From Advenella incenata (lineage in GTDB: Bacteria > Pseudomonadota > Gammaproteobacteria > Burkholderiales > Burkholderiaceae_B), in NCBI RefSeq assembly GCF_004217095.1, contig NZ_SHKO01000001.1:186001-250000 (forward strand): 64,000 nt of DNA. The letters run 5' to 3'. The notes under the pieces were generated by a model, which worked only from the letters and a program-made list of their open reading frames with translations, was not told the origin of the DNA and made no database searches. The translations under genes and the position numbers were made by a program. This document shows, piece by piece, positions 9,909 through 18,183 of the stretch; position 1 is the stretch's first letter, and every line of letters starts with the position of its first letter.

Positions 9909-9929
9909 TTATGCTCTGATTGAGTATAA
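9909..9929. promoter_or_regulatory. NadQ-type operator upstream of nadA
   Basis: TTATGCTC-N5-GAGTATAA is an inverted repeat with one mismatch. Half-site and 5-base spacing match the operator before nadC. It sits between divergent nadA and nadQ and could serve both. Confidence 0.7.
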
Positions 9930-10031
9930 ATCGTAAAGTACTTTTTATTTCCCCGGCGTAAGCGTTGTGGTGCAAATGCCATCAGGGCCGTTCTGATAGA
10001 ATCCATACATCGTTGAGGGATATGTATAGGT

Positions 10032-10973
10032 ATGGCTTCAGGTTTTTCCGTGTCGAGCACTGCAGAAGGCGCTACCGAGGTTGTCGCGGTATTGATTGCG
10101 ATCACCAATCTGAACGCGAGGGTGTTGACCGTGGAAAACGGCAATATCTTGCCCTATGGACCGCTATCGCCCGTACATAGCTCGTTGCAGGCCGGCGTAC
10201 GCCAGTGGGTAAAGAACCAGACCATGCAGCCCATGGGCTACGTCGAGCAGCTCTATACCTTTGTCGATACGCTACGTACCCGCGCCTCGGGTCAGCCCGT
10301 GCTGTATGTCAGTTACCTGGGGCTGGTCAAGGAAGCCGATGAGCGCCTGCTTCAAGTCAACGCCAGCTGGCACGACTGGTACCGTTACTTCCCCTGGGAA
10401 GATCATCGCGAGGGCCGGCCCGAATGGATTGCCCGCGTGTTTTACCCTCATCTGAGAAAATGGGTTGCCTTTGCGGAGGATGACGCGGTTCGCCAGAGTC
10501 GGCAGCGCCGCGTGGATCTATGCTGGGGTCAGGGTGAGCACGCCTGGATCGAGGACAATACCCTGTACCGCTATGAATTGCTTTACGAAGTGGGCCTCAT
10601 TCCAGAGTCGCCGTTGTTTGATGGGGCAATCCCTGAAAGCATGACCGGTAAGGCCATGCAGCACAACCATCGCCGGGTGTTGGCCATGGCCATGTCAAGG
10701 CTGCGGGCGAAAATCAGATACCGTCCGGTCATATCCGAGTTGATGGCCACTGAATTTACGCTGCTGCAATTGCAGAAAAGTATCGAAAGCCTGGCCGGTG
10801 TAGAGTTGCACAAGCAGAATTTCCGGCGCCTGATGCAACATCAGGACTTGCTCGAGCCAACCGGACAAAGTACGGTCCAGGAACGGGGGCGACCGGCACA
10901 GCTGTACCGGTTCAAGGATACGGTTTTGCTCGAGAGCTTGCTGTCCGGCAGCAAACTGCCTATCAATAAATAA
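10032..10973 (+). CDS. nadQ: NAD biosynthesis transcriptional regulator NadQ (Nudix-related)
   Basis: A 313-residue regulator. The N-terminal half has a Nudix-like fold pattern without an intact catalytic Nudix box (VVAVLIAITNLNARVLTVENG ... YVEQLYTFVDTLR). The C-terminal half is a winged helix (LTLLQLQKSIESLAG-like, NFRRLMQHQDLLEPTG, RGRPAQLYRF). This is the layout of NadQ, the repressor of de novo NAD genes in alpha- and betaproteobacteria. Its position between nadAB and nadC, with matching palindromes before both, supports the call. Confidence 0.85.
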   Translation: MASGFSVSSTAEGATEVVAVLIAITNLNARVLTVENGNILPYGPLSPVHSSLQAGVRQWVKNQTMQPMGYVEQLYTFVDTLRTRASGQPVLYVSYLGLVKEADERLLQVNASWHDWYRYFPWEDHREGRPEWIARVFYPHLRKWVAFAEDDAVRQSRQRRVDLCWGQGEHAWIEDNTLYRYELLYEVGLIPESPLFDGAIPESMTGKAMQHNHRRVLAMAMSRLRAKIRYRPVISELMATEFTLLQLQKSIESLAGVELHKQNFRRLMQHQDLLEPTGQSTVQERGRPAQLYRFKDTVLLESLLSGSKLPINK

Positions 10974-10989
10974 ACTTTTCAATAAGCCA

Positions 10990-11039
10990 TTGTCGGTTTT
11001 TTATAGCTGTTATATACTCATTTTGAGTATATAACAGCT
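10990..11039 (+). promoter_or_regulatory. nadC promoter with overlapping perfect NadQ operator
   Basis: At 11005-11039 lies a perfect 16-base inverted repeat, AGCTGTTATATACTCA-TTT-TGAGTATATAACAGCT. A promoter-like pair TTGTCG (10990-10995), 17 bases, TATACT (11013-11018) places the -10 inside the operator, so a bound repressor would block polymerase. The inner TATACTC-N5-GAGTATA matches the nadA site. Confidence 0.75.
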
Positions 11040-11075
11040 CCTATGGGGCAAATTTTGAACAGGACCTGCGTGCTT

Positions 11076-11933
11076 ATGAATTCCGCTGCTTACCCATTAC
11101 CCGACGTTGTTTTAATACCCTTCGTGCAGGCAGCGCTGGCAGAAGACATGGGGCGAAAAGGCGATATTACTTCCCAGGCGATCATCCCTGTTGGCAAGCA
11201 GGGGCGCCTGCATCTGGTCTCGCGCAGCCCGGGCGTGATCGCAGGAATGGCGCTGGCCCGGCTGGCCTTCGCGCAAATTGATCCAGCCATCGAAGTGAAC
11301 ATTGTCCAGCAGGATGGGGCGCATGTTCAGGCAGGCCAGTTACTGGCAACGATTTCCGGGGATGTCCGCTCCATGCTTGCGGCCGAGCGTACGGCGCTCA
11401 ATTTCCTGACCCACCTGAGCGGCATCGCCACGCAGACCGCAGACATCGTCAAACGGGTTGCAGAGACGAAAGCACGCATTACCTGCACCCGCAAGACTAT
11501 TCCGGGCTTGCGGGTACTGCAGAAATACGCAGTTCGCGTCGGGGGCGGCTGGAATCACCGGATGGCGCTGGATGACGCCATGCTGATCAAAGACAATCAC
11601 ATTGCGCTGGCTGGCGATCTGCGTACCGCCATTGCCCAGGCCCATGCGCATGCAGGACACCTGACGCCCGTCGAGCTTGAAGTCGATACCCTGGAGCAAT
11701 TGGCGATCGCCCTGGAAGAAGGCGTCAGGCTTGTGTTGCTGGACAATATGGACTGCGATACCTTGCGCCAGGCCGTGGCCATGTGCCAGGGGAAGGCGCA
11801 AACGGAAGCGTCCGGCGGCATTACGCCTGAAACGGTGCAAGCCGTTGCGCAAACCGGCGTTGACTATATCGCGATCGGGTATCTGACGCACAGCACCAAG
11901 GCGCTGGATATCGGCCTTGATTTTCAGGCATGA
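11076..11933 (+). CDS. nadC: Nicotinate-nucleotide pyrophosphorylase (carboxylating)
   Basis: A 285-residue quinolinate phosphoribosyltransferase. It converts quinolinate and PRPP to nicotinate mononucleotide, CO2 and pyrophosphate. Family signatures are LAEDMGRKGDITSQAI, CTRKTIPGLRVLQKYAVRVGGG followed by NHR, and MLIKDNHIALAG. I start at 11076 (AGGA upstream, MNSAAYP); the in-frame ATG at 11043 is four bases from the operator and has no ribosome site. It completes the nadA-nadB-nadC de novo pathway of this locus. Confidence 0.93.
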   Translation: MNSAAYPLPDVVLIPFVQAALAEDMGRKGDITSQAIIPVGKQGRLHLVSRSPGVIAGMALARLAFAQIDPAIEVNIVQQDGAHVQAGQLLATISGDVRSMLAAERTALNFLTHLSGIATQTADIVKRVAETKARITCTRKTIPGLRVLQKYAVRVGGGWNHRMALDDAMLIKDNHIALAGDLRTAIAQAHAHAGHLTPVELEVDTLEQLAIALEEGVRLVLLDNMDCDTLRQAVAMCQGKAQTEASGGITPETVQAVAQTGVDYIAIGYLTHSTKALDIGLDFQA

Positions 11934-11942
11934 AGGCAATGG

Positions 11943-12080
11943 TGCTGCGGCGGCGATTACTTTGTCCTGTTGTCCGTATACCGGTACGGCCAAGGCACGC
12001 GCGCCCAGCTCATGTTCTTCACTTAAATAGCACCAGTCCTGTGTTTGAATTTCACACAGCGACGCTAAATATAAATAAAT
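11943..12080 (-). pseudogene. Remnant of an IclR-family regulator (effector-domain fragment)
   Basis: The minus strand reads DWCYLSEEHELGARALAVPV followed by YGQQDKVIAAA. This is the pattern of the C-terminal effector domain of IclR regulators (W.L.DEEhElGvRslAVPV...GkviAAlN). There is no start codon, DNA-binding domain or complete frame around it, and it abuts the 3' end of nadC. It is best read as a decayed gene, not a functional one. The call rests on about 30 residues. Confidence 0.55.
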
Positions 12081-12365
12081 CGGGATGTTTCACGAGTGGC
12101 TGTTGAGCCGGGCTGCCACATCGTTTGATTTTATAGATAAGCCAAAAACTGCCAGAATCGGTCACGGTCCGTCGTGAGGCTGATTTCAAATGTCATGTAC
12201 TACGATCCATTCTGCGCCACGACACTACGTGGAAACGCCAAGAACTCCTTTAAAATACATTAGGTCGTTCTCAATATCGATGCAGGAAATTTGCCTGAGA
12301 GCGGTCAGCATGCCCTGCAAAGCGCTCAAGACTCCTTCAATACATCTGAAAATATAGGCATTTTC
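12081..12365. other. Intergenic region before the LysR gene
   Basis: A fairly AT-rich spacer following the IclR remnant. It presumably holds the promoter of the LysR gene at 12366. No clear hairpin, repeat or coding pattern was seen. Confidence 0.4.
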
Positions 12366-13361
12366 ATGAATTTGCGGCAATTAAGATACTTCACCCGCAT
12401 CGTAGAAACGGGCAACATTACCCGCGCGGCAGAGCAACTGTATGTGGCTCAGCCTGCGTTGGGAATGCAGGTTCGTCAACTTGAGCAGGAGTACGGTGTC
12501 AGTCTGCTGCTGCGTCATCCCCGTGGTGTGCGAACAACCCGTGCTGGACAACTGCTTTACGAACGGGCTTGCGAGATTCTGCGTTTGGTGGACGATACTG
12601 AGCGTCTGGTCAAGGCGCAAGGTCGCTTTGAAATGGAAGCGATCATGCTGGGACTGACCAACGGCTTTATGAATATAGTGGGGCGGGATCTCATCTTGCT
12701 GGCAAAAAAGGAACTCCCAGGGGTCAAGCTTGGTGTGGTGGAAGAACGAAGCATCGTATTGATTGATGCACTGGAGCGCCACGAAATTGATTTGGCCCTT
12801 GCGTACGAAGTCCATGAGCGACCAGGAATGATCAGAGTTCCTCTGCTGGAAGAGGAAATGCTCTTTGTCTACGGTGCGCAAAACGGCAATGGTCGGCTGC
12901 ACGATACACCGATCGCCTTTTCGGAAATGGCAAAACACGAGCTGGTTCTTCCTGGACAACGGGACGGTGTGCGAGAACAATTATTTACCGCAGCCAAACG
13001 ACGAGCAATCGAACTGAATGTAATTCTGGATGTATCGTCTGTTTCCATGATGAAGCGGATGGTAGCCGCCGGTGATGCTGCTGCCGTAATGCCCTATGGC
13101 AACGCTATTGAACACATTGAGCTGGGCTTGCTGAATGGACGGCGAATCGCTGATCCGGCCTTAAGCAGAACCTTATATCTGGTTCGCTCTATCACCAGGG
13201 CATCATTCAAACACGAAGAGGCGCTGATCAATCTGCTTGCGCAGATCGTGCAACTGTACATATCGCGTCTTGGCTCACTGGCCAATCGCTGCACAGCCGC
13301 TGAGCATTCGCTTTCCGATGTGGTCGCTACCCAGAGGGACGAGTACCGCGCACCACGCTGA
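12366..13361 (+). CDS. LysR family transcriptional regulator (Nac/CysB-like N-terminus)
   Basis: A 331-residue regulator starting MNLRQLRYFTRIVETGNITR; the LysR helix-turn-helix (AAEQLYVAQPALGMQVRQLE) occupies residues 20-40. The co-inducer domain spans roughly residues 90-300. The start at 12366 restores the standard LysR N-terminus; an upstream ATG at 12291 adds unrelated residues. It lies 159 bases before the SDR-headed operon on the same strand and is its likely regulator. Confidence 0.85.
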   Translation: MNLRQLRYFTRIVETGNITRAAEQLYVAQPALGMQVRQLEQEYGVSLLLRHPRGVRTTRAGQLLYERACEILRLVDDTERLVKAQGRFEMEAIMLGLTNGFMNIVGRDLILLAKKELPGVKLGVVEERSIVLIDALERHEIDLALAYEVHERPGMIRVPLLEEEMLFVYGAQNGNGRLHDTPIAFSEMAKHELVLPGQRDGVREQLFTAAKRRAIELNVILDVSSVSMMKRMVAAGDAAAVMPYGNAIEHIELGLLNGRRIADPALSRTLYLVRSITRASFKHEEALINLLAQIVQLYISRLGSLANRCTAAEHSLSDVVATQRDEYRAPR

Positions 13362-13520
13362 TTTATCACCAGCTAAAAGAAAAAACTTGGGTCTGCCATA
13401 TTCCGATCGTTTTGGACTTTACCGTTCAAATTCGTTGTAATAGTCCCGTGCCCGCACTGTATTCGGTTCGTATAAGACCGGAAACAGGGCCGTCACAGTG
13501 TCAAACGAAAGGAACTGGCA

Positions 13521-14327
13521 ATGAACACTATGAAACAAGAGGGACAAGGTCGTATTGCTGTTGTCCTGGGCGGTGCAAATGGCATTGGTGCAGCCACATG
13601 TCAAAAACTATATGACTATGGCTGGAAACTGGTGGTCGCAGATATTGATTACCAGGCTGCGCGGGATCTTGCTGCAAGTATCAAGGGCGATCCGATCAGG
13701 ATAGACATTCTGGATGCACAATCAATTGCGCAGGCAGCACAACATATTGAATCGCAAATCGGGCCTGTACATGCGTTGGTCAACTCTGCAGCGATTTTCC
13801 AGCCGCAGGTCAGGCCGGAAGACCTGCCTCTGGAAGTTTGGGAGCGAATTGTCAATTCCGCTTATCGGGGCACCTATGTCAGTTGTGTTGAATTCGGTAA
13901 GCGGATGGCCTTGCGTGGTGAAGGTTCCATTGTCAATATATCTTCCATGGTGGGGCAGCGCCCCAACCATGGCCATGCGTATTACTCGGCCAAGGCAGCG
14001 GTCAACATGCTCACCGAAGGCATGGCCGGTGAGTGGGGGCGCAGCGGTGTCAGGGTCAACGCAGTCAGTCCTGGCTTTGTGGGCGTTCCCCGGATGCTCG
14101 AGAATATTGAAAAAGGCGAACGATATGCCATCTCGCCGATCGAGGTTAGTGCGCTGGGCCGGCTGGTCGAACCACGGGAAGTAGCCGAAGCGATTGCTTT
14201 TCTGCTATCGGATCGGGCATCTGCCATTACTGGTACCAATTTGCCTGTCGATGCCGGTGTACTGGCAACCAACGGATGGCTCGTGCATGGCGGTGTGCCG
14301 GCAGCACGAAAGGCAAGTGCTGTATGA
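13521..14327 (+). CDS. Short-chain dehydrogenase/reductase
   Basis: A 268-residue classical SDR. The nucleotide motif is VLGGANGIGAAT, the substrate-binding segment NSAAIFQP replaces the usual NNAG, the catalytic Ser lies in NISSMVG, and YYSAK provides the YxxxK dyad. The C-terminal PVDAGVLATNG fits the family. It uses NAD(P) to interconvert a hydroxyl and a keto group. It is first gene of a five-gene operon of dehydrogenases and an isomerase, so it probably oxidises a polyol or hydroxyacid intermediate; the substrate is unknown. Confidence 0.85.
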   Translation: MNTMKQEGQGRIAVVLGGANGIGAATCQKLYDYGWKLVVADIDYQAARDLAASIKGDPIRIDILDAQSIAQAAQHIESQIGPVHALVNSAAIFQPQVRPEDLPLEVWERIVNSAYRGTYVSCVEFGKRMALRGEGSIVNISSMVGQRPNHGHAYYSAKAAVNMLTEGMAGEWGRSGVRVNAVSPGFVGVPRMLENIEKGERYAISPIEVSALGRLVEPREVAEAIAFLLSDRASAITGTNLPVDAGVLATNGWLVHGGVPAARKASAV

Positions 14328-15391
14328 GGGAAGAAGGCCAATTGCGCGTAGATGTTGCCCAACTGCAGCAATTTACCGAGTCGATTTTTCTGGCCGCGGG
14401 TTTGAGCCCGGTCCATGCAGGGTTGGTCGCCGACAGCCTGGTTATGTCCGATTTAAGAGGAACTCATTCGCATGGCATTGTGCGAGTCCCTTTCCTTATA
14501 GACCGTCTGGTCAAAGGCGGAGCCAACGCGGACCCGCAAATCAAAGTCGTGCGTGAGGCGCCGGCTACAGCACTGCTTGACGGTGATCGAGCACTGGGCG
14601 CCGTGACCGCAACCCATGCCATGCGTATGGCAATGGAAAAAGCCCACACAGCCGGTATCGGATTTGTGGCAGTAAACAACAGTGATTTCATCGGTGCCTG
14701 CGCGCATTATGCGCTTATGGCGATGCCTGAAAATATGATCGGTATCGCCTGGACTAACGGCTACCCCGGAATGACTCCTTGGGGAGGAAGCGTAAACAAT
14801 ATTGGCAACAATCCAATTGCTTTCGCTGCTCCAGGGTTGACGCAGGGGCCGGTTGTACTTGATATGGCATTGAGTGTGGCTGCCGGAGGAAAGGTGCGTC
14901 TGGCCGCGAAGAACAATCGCCGCATTCCTACAGACTGGATCATTGATCGTCACGGGAAACCAACTGATAACCCGGCCGATCTGGCCGCCGGCGGTGCATT
15001 GCTGCCTTTGGGCTACAAGGGATATGGACTGGCCGTGTTTGGGGAAATCCTGTGTGGCGTGCTGACCGGATCTCGTATTTTGTCTGAAATACCGGCGTGG
15101 TTTGTGGATACCCAGCGGGACATTGGCAATGGGCATATTCATATGGCAATTGATATATCGAAATTTATCGAACCCGATGCGTTCAAGCGCAGAGTCGACG
15201 AGATGGCCATGATGCTCAAAAATACCCCCCTGCTTGCAGATATGCAAGAGATCCTGCTGCCTGGAGAGCGTGCATGGCGCGTTCAGAAAGAACAGCAGAT
15301 CACAGGTATACGTATATCAGGCGCCGTATGGAACGATCTGCTGGAACTGGCAGATCGCCTGGATGTATCCGCACCGGCAACACTGCAATAG
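14324..15391 (+). CDS. Malate/L-lactate dehydrogenase family oxidoreductase (Ldh2/AllD type)
   Basis: A 355-residue NAD(P)-dependent 2-hydroxyacid dehydrogenase. Typical elements are SDLRGTHSHGIVRVP, AMEKAHTAGIGFVAVNNSDFIGA, WGGSVNNIGNNPIAFAAP and LPLGYKGYGLAVFGEIL. Members reduce or oxidise ureidoglycolate, sulfolactate, 2,3-diketo-L-gulonate or malate. The start ATG overlaps the preceding SDR stop (ATGA), showing translational coupling; an upstream in-frame ATG at 14276 lies inside the SDR gene. A 2-hydroxyacid intermediate in this pathway is likely. Confidence 0.85.
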   Translation: MREEGQLRVDVAQLQQFTESIFLAAGLSPVHAGLVADSLVMSDLRGTHSHGIVRVPFLIDRLVKGGANADPQIKVVREAPATALLDGDRALGAVTATHAMRMAMEKAHTAGIGFVAVNNSDFIGACAHYALMAMPENMIGIAWTNGYPGMTPWGGSVNNIGNNPIAFAAPGLTQGPVVLDMALSVAAGGKVRLAAKNNRRIPTDWIIDRHGKPTDNPADLAAGGALLPLGYKGYGLAVFGEILCGVLTGSRILSEIPAWFVDTQRDIGNGHIHMAIDISKFIEPDAFKRRVDEMAMMLKNTPLLADMQEILLPGERAWRVQKEQQITGIRISGAVWNDLLELADRLDVSAPATLQ

Positions 15392-15425
15392 TTGTCGCTT
15401 TCAACGTTTTGACAGACTGAAAAAT

Positions 15426-16271
15426 ATGCTGACTATAAAAGACCTTACTCTTGCTCATTTAACCATCGGCGCTACTCCTGCGCAGACTATTGACGCTGCG
15501 GCCGTTGCCGGCTTCGGGGCCACTGGTATCAGAATCTGCGGACGACGCCCGGGTGATGCATTTGCAACGCCTGTTTTGAACAATCCCGCAACCATTGTGG
15601 CACTGCGAAATCAGGCAGCTGAACTGGGCGTGAGACTGTCTAACGTATCGGGCTATCAGTTTTATCCCGAGACCCGAATTGAAGATGTGGAGCCAGTTAT
15701 TGACGCTACGGCGGAACTGGGTGTGCCGATACTGGTGGCCAATAGTTTTGACCCCGATGCATCACGGTTCATTGACACGTTCTCTGCCTATTGCGAATTG
15801 GCCGAAAAGGCCCGCATTCGGGTTGCGCTTGAATTTTTGCCATACAGCGGGATTCGTACGCTGCAAGCCGCCTGGCAGGTCATCCAGGCAAGCAACAGCA
15901 GCCAGGCGGGACTCTTGCTGGATGCGCTGCACCTGGCTCGCTCCGGCGCCACGCCCGAGCACATCAGGATTGTTCCTGCCGAGCGGGTTGTTTTCGCTCA
16001 ATTATGCGATGCCAATGCGCGGTCAGGCGATATGACAGACGACGCCCTATTACAGGAAGCACGTGGTGCGCGGCTACCGGCCGGTGAAGGTGTGTTGCCC
16101 CTGTTTCAGTTCCTGGATGAATTGCCGGCTGATTGTGAAATTGAATATGAAGTGGCCAGACAGGATATGAGGGACAAAACGCCCTCCGAAAAAGCCAGCG
16201 TGGCGGCTGCCGATGCGATGCATTTCATGGCGCAATACCATGCGCGTAAACTTGAAACGGGGGCGCGTTAA
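15426..16271 (+). CDS. Sugar phosphate isomerase/epimerase family protein (TIM barrel, AP endonuclease 2-like)
   Basis: A 281-residue protein beginning MLTIKDLTLAHLTIGATPAQTIDAAAVAGF. Metal-ligand positions of the xylose-isomerase-like barrel are plausible in VALEFLPYSGIRTL (Glu), LLLDALHLARSG (Asp/His) and ELEYEVAR-like EIEYEVARQD (Glu). Such enzymes isomerise sugars, inosose or hydroxypyruvate, or dehydrate dehydroshikimate. The start is set by the operon layout: 34 bases after the upstream stop. An earlier in-frame ATG at 15234 lies inside the Ldh2 gene. Confidence 0.8.
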   Translation: MLTIKDLTLAHLTIGATPAQTIDAAAVAGFGATGIRICGRRPGDAFATPVLNNPATIVALRNQAAELGVRLSNVSGYQFYPETRIEDVEPVIDATAELGVPILVANSFDPDASRFIDTFSAYCELAEKARIRVALEFLPYSGIRTLQAAWQVIQASNSSQAGLLLDALHLARSGATPEHIRIVPAERVVFAQLCDANARSGDMTDDALLQEARGARLPAGEGVLPLFQFLDELPADCEIEYEVARQDMRDKTPSEKASVAAADAMHFMAQYHARKLETGAR

Positions 16272-16272
16272 G

Positions 16273-17301
16273 ATGTCGTCAACCGAAAGCACCCTTCGGG
16301 TGGGCGTTATTGGCTGCGGCATGATCAGTGCCGATCACCTGGCTGCCTGGTCCAACTGTACCAATGCCAAGGTCGTTGCAGTATGTGATTCGTCTATCGA
16401 ACGGGGCCGGGCAAGAGCTGCTCAGTTTGGAATCGAGCGCGTTTATGAATCGCCCGAAAGCATGTTCGAGCAGGAGACGCTTGATGCGGTAGATATCATC
16501 ACGCCACGTGAAACCCACGCCACTCTGGTCCGCATGGCTGCCAGGTATGGCGTGCACGCGCTGTGCGAAAAGCCGCTATGTCCCGCTTATGATGAGGCAT
16601 TGGCATTAGTCCAGGAAATTGGCTCATCCATTCGCGTCATGGTCAATGAAAACTGGCGATACCGCGCTTACTTTAAAAAAATTGGTGAATGGATAGACGC
16701 TGGCAAGCTCGGTACGATCGCCCAGGTGCGCATCGCATTGTGGCGCTCGAGCATGCTGCCGCGCAAGGAAGACGGCAAAATACACGCCTTTACACGTCAG
16801 CCGTTTCTTCAGAACGAGCAACGCGTCCTCATCGCAGAGTCACTGATCCACGAGATTGACGTTGTTCGTTCACTGTTTGGCGAAATGTCGCTTATTGCCT
16901 GCTGTACAGCAAGGGCATGTCCGGCGCTCAAAGGAGAGGATAGTGCAACGCTATTGCTGCGTTCCGAATCCGGATTTCCGGTCACGATAGACGGTGTCAT
17001 GACTGCAGCGGGCCATGATACCCGCTCACCTGATCGACTTGAGATCGCGGGTACGAGGTGCAGCATCATTCTTGAAAATGCAGTGCTCAGGCTGATTGGC
17101 CAGGAGCAGGATATGGTTACTTATGACGAAGCCCAGATAAGGCAGGGATGTTTTGACGCATCGATTCAACACTTTGCAGATCGTCTGATCGATCATGGCC
17201 CGTTCTGGACCAGTGCCCAGGATCAGCTTCGCAGCTTGCAGCTTATGGAACAGGCGTATCGTTCGGCCGGACATCCAGTTGCGCTGACGACGGAGCAGTA
17301 A
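16273..17301 (+). CDS. Gfo/Idh/MocA family oxidoreductase
   Basis: A 342-residue NAD(P)-dependent dehydrogenase with the N-terminal Rossmann motif VGVIGCGMISADHL and the family EKPLCPAYDEAL segment containing the catalytic Lys. The C-terminal alpha/beta domain contains SLIHEIDVVRSLFG. Substrates are usually sugars, inositols or their acids. It starts one base after the preceding stop codon, so the operon continues. Together with the isomerase it points to a cyclitol-, sugar- or sugar-acid-like substrate. Confidence 0.85.
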   Translation: MSSTESTLRVGVIGCGMISADHLAAWSNCTNAKVVAVCDSSIERGRARAAQFGIERVYESPESMFEQETLDAVDIITPRETHATLVRMAARYGVHALCEKPLCPAYDEALALVQEIGSSIRVMVNENWRYRAYFKKIGEWIDAGKLGTIAQVRIALWRSSMLPRKEDGKIHAFTRQPFLQNEQRVLIAESLIHEIDVVRSLFGEMSLIACCTARACPALKGEDSATLLLRSESGFPVTIDGVMTAAGHDTRSPDRLEIAGTRCSIILENAVLRLIGQEQDMVTYDEAQIRQGCFDASIQHFADRLIDHGPFWTSAQDQLRSLQLMEQAYRSAGHPVALTTEQ

Positions 17302-17361
17302 ACAGGGCACCGGCGTGTAGCACGCCTCTTTACACATTCAATCATCTATAAAGGAAATGAC

Positions 17362-18048
17362 ATGGTACTGGCAGGAGAAGCACTTATCGCGATCTGGAAT
17401 GATATTACACCCGAAATGCGTGAAGATTTTTTCGAGTGGCATCCGCGCGAGCACATGGTGGAAAGGCTTGGCATTCCTGGCTTTATCAGAGGCCGACGCT
17501 ATATTGCCTTGGATGCCCAGGTTGAATTTCTGACCTTATATGAGGTCGCAAATGCCGACGTTCTGGTAAGTGATGTTTACAAAACCCGCTTGACCAACCC
17601 CACACCATGGTCAACAAAGACACTGCCCGCGTTTCGCAATAACGTTCGTGGGGGATGCCGAATCCACTACAGTCAGGGTTACGCGATGGGTGGATTTATC
17701 AAGACCATACGCATCAAGGCGCAGGAAGGTGAGAAAGCCTCGCTGATAAAACATATCGTGAATAACATGTTGCCGGGCTTGATTGACGCGCCAAGAATAA
17801 CCGGCGTGCATTTTGTAGAGAACGATACTGCATTGACGGGGGGAAATTCGGGCAATCAGCGCGGACGCGTTATTCAATTGCCCGACTTGATACTGCTGAT
17901 TGAAGGTTCAGCGGAAGAAGGGGTGCGCAATGCATGTGCAGAATATCTCCCGGAGGACGCGCTGATCAGGGCAGGCGCCACGGCTGACGTCATTAATGGC
18001 TTGTATCAGTTGGAGTACAGCATACAGAACCTGGTCCAGCCGACGTGA
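17362..18048 (+). CDS. Conserved protein of unknown function at the end of the catabolic operon
   Basis: A 228-residue protein with no signal peptide or membrane segment. I do not recognise a named family. The N-terminal half (IWNDITPEMREDFFEWHPREHMVERLGIPGFIRGRRY) resembles a dimeric alpha/beta-barrel (EthD-like) pattern. The second half may repeat the fold (GGFIKTIRIK... PRITGVHFVEND). A duplicated ferredoxin-like barrel binding a small aromatic or sugar-derived ligand is possible but unproven. It has a clear AAGGAAA ribosome site and ends just before a strong terminator, so it is a real gene of this operon. Confidence 0.65.
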   Translation: MVLAGEALIAIWNDITPEMREDFFEWHPREHMVERLGIPGFIRGRRYIALDAQVEFLTLYEVANADVLVSDVYKTRLTNPTPWSTKTLPAFRNNVRGGCRIHYSQGYAMGGFIKTIRIKAQEGEKASLIKHIVNNMLPGLIDAPRITGVHFVENDTALTGGNSGNQRGRVIQLPDLILLIEGSAEEGVRNACAEYLPEDALIRAGATADVINGLYQLEYSIQNLVQPT

Positions 18049-18086
18049 CGCGATAATTATGGCGTAGTCAACCTTTGGCGTAAGAG

Positions 18087-18132
18087 CCGGTAAAGATGAG
18101 AATTATGAAATTGCATCTTTACCGGTTTTTTT
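18087..18132. terminator. Rho-independent terminator after the five-gene operon
   Basis: CCGGTAAAGATG (18087-18098) pairs perfectly with CATCTTTACCGG (18114-18125) around a 15-base loop, followed by seven T. It lies between the plus-strand operon and the convergent Bug gene. The minus strand lacks an equally long T tract, so termination is mainly for the plus strand. Confidence 0.9.
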
Positions 18133-18183
18133 AAATCGCGGGTTTGCGTTTTGTTGAAGAATCCATGGACATCCCGTGCGGCA

